From Myxococcales bacterium (GTDB lineage: Bacteria > Myxococcota_A > UBA9042 > GCA-2863065), in the NCBI GenBank assembly GCA_018780435.1, contig JADMJS010000147.1, positions 1-53,380 of the forward strand: a stretch of 53,380 nt of DNA. Direction: 5' to 3'. The position numbers and the translations under genes are program-made. Positions 27,320-35,942 of this stretch are shown one piece after another. Numbering within the stretch: the stretch's first letter is position 1; each line of letters starts with the position of its first letter. The notes beneath the pieces were generated by a model. It worked only from the letters and a program-made list of their open reading frames with translations, did no database searches and was not told the origin of the DNA.

Positions 27320-28283
27320 TCAGAAACAGATCCCCGCCTCCTCGAGGCAGAAGCTCCCGTCCGCGCAGTCGCCGTAGCTCCCGCCGCAGCCGTCGTCGCC
27401 GCACTCGCGGCCGTCGCAGGTGGGCGTACACGCCGACTCGACTCGGACCGTCTGGGGGCCCGGCGCGTCGCCCGGGAGGCGTTCGAGCGCGATGAAGACC
27501 GTCTCGCCGCCGGCGAGGTAGACCTCGAGCGGGGCGTCGCCGCGGGTGCCGCCGTAGCACGAGTCAGTTCCAAGTAGCGCTTCGTCCTCCGTGCCCTCTG
27601 CCTCCACGGTCAGGCCGCAGCCGTCCGTCACCGCGAAGACGCTCGGGCCGACGCCCTCCGTCCATGCCGGGAGCGACACGCGGTAGAGGCCGTCCTGCGG
27701 CGGCGTGAAGCTCAGCACCGCGTCGGGGGCGCCGGTGCTCTCGGCGTTGCCTTCGCAGACCGAGACCACGAGGTCGTCGCTCACGCCTTCGTTCACGACG
27801 GCTTCCCAGGGCAGGACGCCGACCTCGAGCGGGGCGTCGCAGCTCTCGCCTGGCGTCACCGCGAAACACTCGAGCGTCAGCGAGAAGAACGCCGTGGCCG
27901 GCGCTGCGCCGTCGACCACGACGTAGTAGGTAGCGCCCGCCGTGACGTCGATGGTCAGGGTCTCCCCGTCATCCGTCGTGGTCGCGCTCGCGAGACACGC
28001 GGTTGGGTCGCAGTCGCCCGCCCCTTCGAGCACGAAGAGGTCGAGGTCCACGCCATCGGTGTCGCCGAGGAGCAACGTCACCGGCCCGGTCTCGGTGGCG
28101 ACGAAGCGGTAGGCGGCCTCTTGCGCCAGCCGGCCCGTGGCCCCGCAGGCGTAGTCTCCAATCGTCGCTCCGGGGTCCTCCACGATGCCGAACACGGGCT
28201 CGCCACACGCGAGTGTCTCCTTCGGCAAGCAGCGGAGCCCCTCGAAGGTGGCCGTCATCGTGAAGGGGCCCGGCGCGGCTCAT
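27320..28283 (-). pseudogene. Copy D: internally deleted paralogue of the PPC/CGDDGCGG lipoprotein at 35939
   Basis: From 28258 downwards the strand encodes 312 residues that align end to end with the last third of the 35939-40171 product. Examples are LAQEAAYRFVATETGPVTLL against LAGEEQAYRFVAEESGPVTF and AVTPGESCDAPLEVGVLPWE against AITPGESCLQPLVVGAVPFE; both end in the CGDDGCGG knot. Its original start codon survives at 28283 as ATGAGCCGCGCC, matching GTGAGGCGCGCC at 35939. However, it is joined out of frame (25 bases apart) to the C-terminal third, so signal peptide, CX3C and SMB modules are deleted. A product from ATG 28258 would lack export signals. It is the longest of the four related tail copies. 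Confidence 0.82.
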
Positions 28284-28516
28284 TGGCACGCCCCCTTGGA
28301 CACGGACAGCGCCTTGATTTTGATACAGATCGTCGGGATGGGGTTCGGCAGGTAGATCGTGAGCCCGCCGTTCGAGACCTTGGCCCCAAACGATCCCAAT
28401 TTGTAGGACCCGCCCGGCCAAACGAACTGTCCCCCGACCTTGGCGCCGATGTCTGGCACGCCGCCGAAGGGGAAGAGCCCGTTCAGGTTCAAGTGGAGCC
28501 GTGCGCCGATGCTCAA
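28280..28516 (-). pseudogene. C-terminal fragment of a paralogue of the C-type-lectin lipoprotein
   Basis: The 78 codons end FVWPGGSYKLGSFGAKVSNG, then LTIYLPNPIPTICIKIKALS and GACQ-stop. They match the last residues of the 28743-35942 product (VVWPGGSYDVGSLGVSASSA, IPTFCIKLKQLS, GECQ). A TGA lies in frame just upstream, so nothing N-terminal remains. The stop overlaps the start of copy D in the same way as the intact pair overlaps at 35939-35942. The fragment preserves the operon junction of a duplicated, inverted locus. Confidence 0.8.
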
Positions 28517-28730
28517 GTTTCACGAAGGCGCGCCGAATCGGCAGGCGGGTTTACTTGGACGACCTCGCTGGAGGACGGCTGGGGTCAGGGAGGGCGCCGT
28601 GAGTGCCGTTGGGGCTAGCTCCTGTGATTCAAGCAATTACCAAAGGTTGAAAAAAGGGAGCCTTATTGGCCCGGGAGCCTCTTGACGAGGGTTGGGGCAG
28701 CGTCGTAGTAGATGGCTCTCCCGTCGTTCA

Positions 28731-28736
28731 GAGGAG
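28731..28736 (+). promoter_or_regulatory. Shine-Dalgarno deciding a TTG start
   Basis: GAGGAG lies six bases before TTG 28743. Earlier in-frame starts have no such site and would bury the lipoprotein signal. The 226-base gap 28517-28742 should contain the promoter; it includes a run TTGAAAAAAGGGAGCC near 28647-28662 but no clear -10. Confidence 0.6.
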
Positions 28737-28742
28737 TGTGCC

Positions 28743-31700
28743 TTGCAGCGGTCGTTCACTCGTAGTGTGTTGTCGGCCCTCGGGGCTGCATGGTGTGCCG
28801 GTTGTGCTCTGAACGACGCCGAGCTCGGCACCGTCGGTGACACCACTTCCGTCGGCAGCGCCCCTGGCTCTCTCATCTCCGACGCCGCGAGCGGCGATGT
28901 CGAGGCACCGTGGGGCGACGCCACGCTCGCTCCGGATCCGGCGACCATCCCCGAGACGAAGCCGTCGGTCCTGTGCGAGCTGTCCGGCCCAGTCGGTGCG
29001 GTGATCGAGTGCCCGGTCGTGGTGCTGCGCGCAACGCAGAAGACGCCGCCGCCCGTGGGCTTCCGCGCCGACCTCTTCTACCCCGGGACCGTACAACCGG
29101 TCGGGCTCATCCAGCGTTCTTGTGTGCCGCGGCCCGGAATCGAGGTCTGGGAGGAGGCCTTCGACTGCACCGAATCGCCCCTCTTGAGCGGCCAGGCGAG
29201 CCGCACGGGCCACACGGTGGCGCTGACGCCGCCAGACCCTCGTTATTGGGACGGCGGCGGCCGGCTCGAGGTGGTCCACGAGACGGCGCCCGACACCGCA
29301 CTCAGCGCCGCTTATCTCGCGGGCTCGCAGCTCGCGGGCGTGGCGCACGTCTCCGAGGCCACTCCGGTGTCGTTCCGCTTCGTGCTTCGTGCCGCGATCT
29401 CGGCGGAGCAGCCAGTCCAAGTGCTCATGATGTCCCCTCAGGTCATCTCCAGCACGGGGAGCCCTGTCGCCCTGAAGCTCAACGGCATACCCGTCGCTGG
29501 ATCGGTCTATCGCGGCGGCGTGGTCGCGGCGCCCGCGGATTGTACGGCCCTCGCGGGCGTGTGCGACGACGGCAGCGACTGCACGGAGGACTTCTGCAAC
29601 CCGGTCACCCGCGCCTGCGTCTACACCGAGACCCCGTCCGCCACCTGCAACGATGGCAACGCCTGCACCCAGAACGACAGCTGCAAGGGGTCCGTGTGCG
29701 TCGGGGAGCTCGTGGGGTGCGACGACGGCGACCCCTGTACCGTCAATGTGTGCGTCCCCGCCACGGGGTGCTCGTACAACGAAACCGTGCTGAAGGGGGC
29801 CGCGGGCTCGGGGCTCGGCGAGCAGAGCTTCTTGTTCTGCCCCGACGCCCAGTCCTGGACCGACGCGGCGGCGGCCTGCGTGAAGCGCGGGCGCACGCTG
29901 GTGTCGTTCGACAGTGCCGAGGAGGCGGGCTTCGTCGCCGACTCGGCGAACCGTCTGCCGATCTCGCCGGACTGGTGGATCGGCTACTCCGACGCCGCAG
30001 TTGAAGGCACCTTCCAATGGTCCGGGATCTCCGGATTCGTCCCCTGGTCCACTGTCCCGACGAGCAACTCCGAGGCCGCGGACTGCGTGTCGTGGGGGGG
30101 CTACCCGACCCTCGGCCAGCCCGTGTTTGCGAACGTGCTCGACTGCGCGGCCACGAAGCCCTTCGTCTGCGAACGGGACTGCGACGACCTGAACCCGTGC
30201 ACCGACGACACCTTCGACGCCGCCGCCGGCAAGTGCGTCTACACGCCAAACGTCGCACCCTGTAACGACGGCAACCTCTGCACCGAAGGCGACGCCTGTG
30301 CCAGCGGGGTCTGCACGGCCGGCAAGCCCAAGGACTGCAACGACCAGAACCCCTGCACCACCGACACCTGCACGCCGGCCGGCCTCTGCGCGAACACGAT
30401 CACCCAGGTCCTGCAGCGCCAAGGTGAGCTCTACACGTACTGTGAGGAGCCCAGCACGTGGGCGGACGCCAAGGCCGCGTGTACCAAGCTGAGCCTGGGC
30501 CTCGCGACGCTCTACAGTCCGGCCGTGAACACCGAGGTCTCGAAGGCCGCGGCGGCCATGTCCATTACCAACTGGTGGACCGGCCTGAACGATCAGGACA
30601 CCGAAGGCGTGTACCAGTGGGCTGACGGAAAGACCGTGAGCGCGCCGGGCTTCGCTGCCGGCGAGGCGAGTGGGTCCACCGCAGCGGGTGAGGACTGTGG
30701 CGGTGTCTTTACCGGCGCCACGAACAGCGGCCAGTGGTTCGACCGAGCCTGCACGGACAAGCTGGCGTTCATCTGTGGGACGCGGTGCGACGACGGCAAC
30801 CCCTGCACCTACGATCAGCTCGACTCGAGCGGCAAGTGTGTCTCGACCCCCGCGCCCTTCGCGTGCGACGACAAGAACCCGTGTACGATCGGGGACTTCT
30901 GTGACGCCGGTGCCTGTGTGGGTGGCGGCGCGGCCAACTGCTCGGACGGCGACCCGTGCACCACGGACACCTGCGACCCGATCAAGGGCTGCCAGTTTGC
31001 CCCTCCGACCGTCGTGGACCGGGGCAAGGACGGCGTCGACACCCTGTGCCTGGGGCTGCTCACCTGGTCGGAGTCGCAAGCCTACTGCCAGATCGCGAAG
31101 GGCAACCTCGGGACCACGCCGCCGCCGCAGACCGTGACGTACCCACCGGGACTCTGGGTCGCGTACAGCGACCAGGTGCAAGAGGGGAAATGGGACAAGA
31201 TCTCGAAGAACGGCTGGATCCCTGGCGCGGCCACACTGTCTTGGGCACCGGGCGAGCCGACGAACGGTCCACCGGAGCGCGACTGCATGATCGTCGGCGC
31301 GGGCACGAACAAGAACTACGCTCACGCGTGTTCGGACAAACGCGGCTTCATTTGTCGTTACAGCAAGCCAGCGCTCTCGGCTTGCCAGAGCGCGACCTTC
31401 GACCCGATGAAGGGGTGGGTCGTCACGAACGCAGCGGACGGCACCACGTGCGACGACAAGGACGTGTGTACGGTCGAGGACCGCTGCACCGCCGGCAAGT
31501 GCGGCGGCAAGCCCAACCCGTGTGAAGACAATGACGCGTGCACCGAAGGGACCTGCCGTCCGGGCAAGGGATGCGAGTACAAGCGCAACTGGTTCCAAAC
31601 CGGCTTCGACGACAAGGTGGGCTACCTCTACTGCAAGGAGCCGCTGACGTGGAACCAGGCGATCAACGCGTGTGAGAAGTACGGGCACAACCTCTTCACA

Positions 31701-34700
31701 CCCGAGAGCAACGTCGAGATGGAGCGCGTGGGGCTCTACGGCTACGCCAAGCAGCCCATCCACCTCGGGATCACGGACTCCGGCATCGAGGGCAAGTTCA
31801 TCTACTGGGAGGTCGGAGCAAAGCCGTTCGACCCGGTGACCGACCCGCCGCGCAAGTGTGCGCTCACCGATTCCCAGGTTACGCCGTGGGCCAATACGGA
31901 GGAGAACGACTTCGGCTACATGCAAGCGATGGCGGGGATCGCCGTCGGCCGAACGCCGCCGGGGCCCCCATCCTGCTTCGCGCTCCAGCCGAAGGACGTG
32001 AAGCGACCGTTCGTCTGCAAGCGGCGGTGTTCGCAGGCCGGTCCCCGCGACTGGGTGCGTTACGACAGCGGCACCTGTGCCGTCGAGCACCGGATTGTGG
32101 TCCGTCAGCCCAAGGCGCCCCCTGCGGGCGTGACCGCGGATTCGCGCTACACGACCGAACCGGTGACCTACCGGGTCATGCCGCCGGCCACGGCACCCGA
32201 GGCACGCGCAGGCTGCGCCGCGATCGGCGAGACGCAAGCCCCGTGGTGGGTCAACACGGAGCCGGAGCGCGCGGACCTCAAAGCGCGTTTCGGAATCGAT
32301 CGGCTGTGGACGCCCCAAACCTGGAAGCGCCGCGGTCCGGGCTACAGTCCCGAGGAATACGCCAAGTCACTTCCCTCCAACCCGAACTGGGCGAACTTCG
32401 ACTCCGGCTGGGGGGTACCGCCCACGAACTGGTGTGGCTTCGACCCCGCGAACCCGAACGGCGTCGGCAGTAGCGCCTGGCCGGGTGTGACCTTCGACTG
32501 CTCGCAGACGGTCCAGTGCCCCCATCCGTACGCGAGCGACTGGTATGGGACGAAAGGCACTGCGGAGAACGCCAAGTGGTGGATGTGGGGCGGTCAGCCG
32601 GCGTCCGGCCCAAACGCCTTCCTCGCGCACAGTATCGGGTGGTTCCCCCCCTTGGAGACGTCGTCCTGCCTCTACGGTTTCGGGAAGAACGCGCAGGGCG
32701 AGGAGGAGACACGCGACGACTGCTGGCGCGACGGATGTATGGACGCGCAGATCGGCTCGTGCGTGAACAAGCGGACAGACTGCCTCGAGAAGCGCCCTTA
32801 CCTCTGCGAGATGGGGACCGCGAAGTGGCAGCTCAAGTCCGGCCCGACGGTCACGGCGCCGTTCCACCCTTGCGGGAACTGCGACTACTGGGACGCCGCT
32901 TCCTCCACCTGCAAGCGCAACGTGGTGGCCCTCGGCAACAAGTACGTCCTGGCGTGTTCGGCCGTGACGGCGGTCGACAACGCGACCGACTTCCAGGCGA
33001 TGCTCGCCAGTGACTTCGGGAGCTTCGCCAAAGCCTGCGGCGCCGTATCGTACGGCAACTTCCCGAACGTCTCGATCGCGAAGCTGTCGATCGACGACGC
33101 CCGGAAGGTCCAGGCCGTGCTCGGGGCGCGGCAGTTCCAGGGGGCCGCTCTCGGCATCGGGCCCTACTTCCCGGCGGACAAATATCAGGAGTACTCCCTC
33201 TTCGATGAGCCGTCCTTCACCGAGTGCACACTCATCGACGGCCAGGGTGGTCTAATCGGAGGCGGTCCCGTACCCGGACCGTGCATTCCCTTGAACCAGC
33301 AGCCGCCCAACTTACAGGACGGCAAAGCGGTCATCTACAAGGTCCTCTGCGAGACGACGTGCCCCGCCAGCGCGGCCGGCGCCTGCTTCACGCCCGCCAT
33401 CGATCCCGGGATGAACTGCACCGGCACGGCGCAACAGAAAGACAAGGGCGTCGCGTGTGACGACGGGAATCCCTGCACCACGAGCGAGACGTGCGACGCG
33501 ACCGGGCAATGCCTCGGGGGGAAGAGCACCGTATGTCCCGGCAATGCCTGCAACCCGGCGGCCTGTGTGCCGGGCTTCGGTTGCGTCTCCTCGCCCGTCG
33601 CCTGCGACGACAACAACGCGTGCACGGTCGATAGTTGCGCCGTCGAGAACGGCAAGGCCGTCTGCAAGCACCAGCAGCTCACGTGCCCCGACGATGGGAA
33701 CGCGTGCACGATCGACACCTGCGTCCAGGGATTCGGCTGCTATCAGGTCCGTGAGTGCGACGACCTGAACCCCTGCACCGCAGACGTCTGCGACGCGGCC
33801 GCCGGCTGTCAGTACCCGGTCGACCCGGACTCCGTCGGCTCACCCGGCTGCGGCGCCCCCAAGGCCTCCGAGGTCAGTGTCGCGGATCCGAAATGCGTGG
33901 AGCGCAGCGCGGACAAGAAGCGGCTCACCATCACGTGTCTTCCGGGAGACCGGGTCTTGTGGCTCGACGCCGCCGCTGGGACGTGGGTCGAGAACACGGG
34001 CAAAGCCACGGTCAAGGACGACGCCGGGAACGACAAGGAAGTCGAGTTCAAGAAGTACGTGAACGGCTCCCCGCTCGTGCTGGTGGGCTCGCCGTCCCTG
34101 AAACTCCCGGGGGGAACGCCGGGAATCCCGCTGCCGGGCGCGATCTTGAAGGTCACGGCCACGAACCCCCCGGCCATTCAGGGCACGCTGCTCGGGCTCC
34201 CCGGTATGGCGCTCGGCCCGCTCCAAGGATTCGGGTCGGGCATCACCGCCTTCCCAGACTCGCCGCTGAAGCTGGCCTTCGCCCCGGCGAAGTTCCTTCA
34301 AGAGAAGTACTTCGACGAAGACGACCCGAAGTGGTGCGCGTTCGACCTGCCGTCCGTCAAGGATGTGTGCGACCAGCTGCCGAAGCCGCCGAAGCTCCCG
34401 TTGCCCGAGGACTCGATGTGGTTCTCGATCGTGTGGGATGCCTCTGCGATCGGGGTCGAGTTCGACGTGCCCGGCCTCGAAGATTCCCACTCCCTGCAAG
34501 CGCCCGCCGGGAAGGTGAAGAAGAAGGCCCTCGCGAAGGGCGTCTCGGAGAGCGCGTTCGGGAAGGTGGGTGTGCTCTTCGACCCCTTCGACCCGGGCCT
34601 CTACGTCTCGCTCGCCGATTTCCCGATGCTGAGCGACGTCGGCATCGAGGCGGGCGCGCTCGGCCTGTCGTGGAAGGGGCAGCTGGAGATGGAGTCGATC

Positions 34701-35942
34701 CTGCCCGTACGCCTCGTGAAGCAGGAGAACGGGCAGAGAGTCATCGTGAAGGAGGTCTTCAAGGCCACGGGCAACTTCTACGCGATGGCCACCGTGAGCC
34801 TCGTGAAGTTCCTGAAGGTTCCGCTGGTCATCACGGGCGAGCTGCTCGTGGGCCTCGACCCGAACAAAGATGGCCCCGTGCTGCTCGACACCATCAAGGC
34901 GATCTTCACCGGTGGTGAGGTCCCGAGCCTGTCGAGTGGCACCGACAAGGACTTCTCGGTGCTCACGCAGGCCCGAGTGGATGTGAAGCTCGGCTTCGGT
35001 GACATCAGCCCGCGGCTCGAGAAGCTCGGGGAGATCGCGTTCACGGTGGGCAAGGCCGTGATGTCGCTCGATACACGGCCGGATGTGCCGCAAGCGGGTC
35101 TTCGGGTCGCCGGAAAGGCGAACCTCCCGTCCTGGCCCGGGGTGCTCGGCTGGTTCCAGCCGGAAGGTGAGGTGGAAGCCGAGCTCTGGCTCGCGGACGC
35201 ACAGACCTTCGGCTTCGAGGTCAAGGGCGTCTTCAAGATCCTGAAGGTTCTGTCGGACTTGTCGCCGACCATGAACGGGCACCTGATCGTCTCGTCGGAC
35301 GAGATCAAACTCGACGCTACCGTCACCTTCTTCGGTCAGAACCTCGCTGTGAACGGCTGGATCGACGCGAGCACGGGCGCCTTCGAGCTGTGCACGGCGG
35401 CCAACATCGGCGTCGGCTTTGGCCCGCTGCCGAACGCCAACGGACGGGCCTGCCTCGGCAGCCACGGCATCCTCGCGAAGCTCCGCGTGGGCCTCGACGC
35501 GACCTTGAGCGGCTTCATCACGAAGCCGCTGCAGGTCGCGAAGTCGGTGATGAAGACCATCCAGGAGTGGTCGAACCGCGAAGAGAAGCAGTGCGGCTGG
35601 AATCCGTTGTCGTGGGGCAGCTGCATCAAGAAGGTCGTGAGCTACGTGGTGAACAAGGTCATCTCGGTGATCGAGTACGTGACCGAGTGGGTGAACGAGA
35701 ACCTGAACTTCGGCGCCCAATTGACCATGGACCTCGATGCCATGTTCGCGTGGGGATTCAACTTCCCGGACATCCGAGGTCAGCTCTCCGCAAAGGTCGT
35801 GTGGCCCGGCGGCTCGTATGACGTCGGGTCCCTCGGAGTCTCTGCGTCGAGTGCCGGGATCACCGTACACTTGCCGAGTCCGATCCCGACCTTCTGCATC
35901 AAGCTGAAGCAACTGAGCGTCAGCATGGGGGAATGCCAGTGA
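28743..35942 (+). CDS. Giant lipoprotein with an array of C-type-lectin-like domains
   Basis: 2399 aa from TTG 28743. The signal peptide QRSFTRSVLSALGAAWCAG precedes lipidated Cys21. CDDGNxCT/CDDxxPCTxDxC disulfide repeats separate C-type-lectin-like domains at about residues 349-480, 556-681, 757-875 and 950-1098, plus a divergent one at 1113-1358. A sixth, very divergent one may lie at 1398-1540. Diagnostic pieces are WWIGYSDAAVEGTFQW, WWTGLNDQDTEGVYQW, the paired cysteines and KPFVCE/LAFICG/RGFICR endings. The third domain has WAPGEPTNGPPERDC, close to the EPN calcium-dependent sugar motif. After more knots (~1570-1700) a ~700-residue beta-rich region ends in WPGGSYDVGSLG. It overlaps the next lipoprotein gene by four bases. 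Probably a surface glycan-binding adhesin; ligands are unknown. Confidence 0.88.
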   Translation: MQRSFTRSVLSALGAAWCAGCALNDAELGTVGDTTSVGSAPGSLISDAASGDVEAPWGDATLAPDPATIPETKPSVLCELSGPVGAVIECPVVVLRATQKTPPPVGFRADLFYPGTVQPVGLIQRSCVPRPGIEVWEEAFDCTESPLLSGQASRTGHTVALTPPDPRYWDGGGRLEVVHETAPDTALSAAYLAGSQLAGVAHVSEATPVSFRFVLRAAISAEQPVQVLMMSPQVISSTGSPVALKLNGIPVAGSVYRGGVVAAPADCTALAGVCDDGSDCTEDFCNPVTRACVYTETPSATCNDGNACTQNDSCKGSVCVGELVGCDDGDPCTVNVCVPATGCSYNETVLKGAAGSGLGEQSFLFCPDAQSWTDAAAACVKRGRTLVSFDSAEEAGFVADSANRLPISPDWWIGYSDAAVEGTFQWSGISGFVPWSTVPTSNSEAADCVSWGGYPTLGQPVFANVLDCAATKPFVCERDCDDLNPCTDDTFDAAAGKCVYTPNVAPCNDGNLCTEGDACASGVCTAGKPKDCNDQNPCTTDTCTPAGLCANTITQVLQRQGELYTYCEEPSTWADAKAACTKLSLGLATLYSPAVNTEVSKAAAAMSITNWWTGLNDQDTEGVYQWADGKTVSAPGFAAGEASGSTAAGEDCGGVFTGATNSGQWFDRACTDKLAFICGTRCDDGNPCTYDQLDSSGKCVSTPAPFACDDKNPCTIGDFCDAGACVGGGAANCSDGDPCTTDTCDPIKGCQFAPPTVVDRGKDGVDTLCLGLLTWSESQAYCQIAKGNLGTTPPPQTVTYPPGLWVAYSDQVQEGKWDKISKNGWIPGAATLSWAPGEPTNGPPERDCMIVGAGTNKNYAHACSDKRGFICRYSKPALSACQSATFDPMKGWVVTNAADGTTCDDKDVCTVEDRCTAGKCGGKPNPCEDNDACTEGTCRPGKGCEYKRNWFQTGFDDKVGYLYCKEPLTWNQAINACEKYGHNLFTPESNVEMERVGLYGYAKQPIHLGITDSGIEGKFIYWEVGAKPFDPVTDPPRKCALTDSQVTPWANTEENDFGYMQAMAGIAVGRTPPGPPSCFALQPKDVKRPFVCKRRCSQAGPRDWVRYDSGTCAVEHRIVVRQPKAPPAGVTADSRYTTEPVTYRVMPPATAPEARAGCAAIGETQAPWWVNTEPERADLKARFGIDRLWTPQTWKRRGPGYSPEEYAKSLPSNPNWANFDSGWGVPPTNWCGFDPANPNGVGSSAWPGVTFDCSQTVQCPHPYASDWYGTKGTAENAKWWMWGGQPASGPNAFLAHSIGWFPPLETSSCLYGFGKNAQGEEETRDDCWRDGCMDAQIGSCVNKRTDCLEKRPYLCEMGTAKWQLKSGPTVTAPFHPCGNCDYWDAASSTCKRNVVALGNKYVLACSAVTAVDNATDFQAMLASDFGSFAKACGAVSYGNFPNVSIAKLSIDDARKVQAVLGARQFQGAALGIGPYFPADKYQEYSLFDEPSFTECTLIDGQGGLIGGGPVPGPCIPLNQQPPNLQDGKAVIYKVLCETTCPASAAGACFTPAIDPGMNCTGTAQQKDKGVACDDGNPCTTSETCDATGQCLGGKSTVCPGNACNPAACVPGFGCVSSPVACDDNNACTVDSCAVENGKAVCKHQQLTCPDDGNACTIDTCVQGFGCYQVRECDDLNPCTADVCDAAAGCQYPVDPDSVGSPGCGAPKASEVSVADPKCVERSADKKRLTITCLPGDRVLWLDAAAGTWVENTGKATVKDDAGNDKEVEFKKYVNGSPLVLVGSPSLKLPGGTPGIPLPGAILKVTATNPPAIQGTLLGLPGMALGPLQGFGSGITAFPDSPLKLAFAPAKFLQEKYFDEDDPKWCAFDLPSVKDVCDQLPKPPKLPLPEDSMWFSIVWDASAIGVEFDVPGLEDSHSLQAPAGKVKKKALAKGVSESAFGKVGVLFDPFDPGLYVSLADFPMLSDVGIEAGALGLSWKGQLEMESILPVRLVKQENGQRVIVKEVFKATGNFYAMATVSLVKFLKVPLVITGELLVGLDPNKDGPVLLDTIKAIFTGGEVPSLSSGTDKDFSVLTQARVDVKLGFGDISPRLEKLGEIAFTVGKAVMSLDTRPDVPQAGLRVAGKANLPSWPGVLGWFQPEGEVEAELWLADAQTFGFEVKGVFKILKVLSDLSPTMNGHLIVSSDEIKLDATVTFFGQNLAVNGWIDASTGAFELCTAANIGVGFGPLPNANGRACLGSHGILAKLRVGLDATLSGFITKPLQVAKSVMKTIQEWSNREEKQCGWNPLSWGSCIKKVVSYVVNKVISVIEYVTEWVNENLNFGAQLTMDLDAMFAWGFNFPDIRGQLSAKVVWPGGSYDVGSLGVSASSAGITVHLPSPIPTFCIKLKQLSVSMGECQ

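Noticed and set aside
28728..32318. 1196-codon minus-strand open frame opposite the C-type-lectin gene
   Set aside because: An antisense shadow caused by GC-rich codon bias; the plus strand has clear lectin domains and a matched ribosome site.
33840..35912. 690-codon minus-strand frame rich in His/Arg/Glu
   Set aside because: It is the shadow of the beta-rich C-terminus of the lectin lipoprotein, with no start context or domain.
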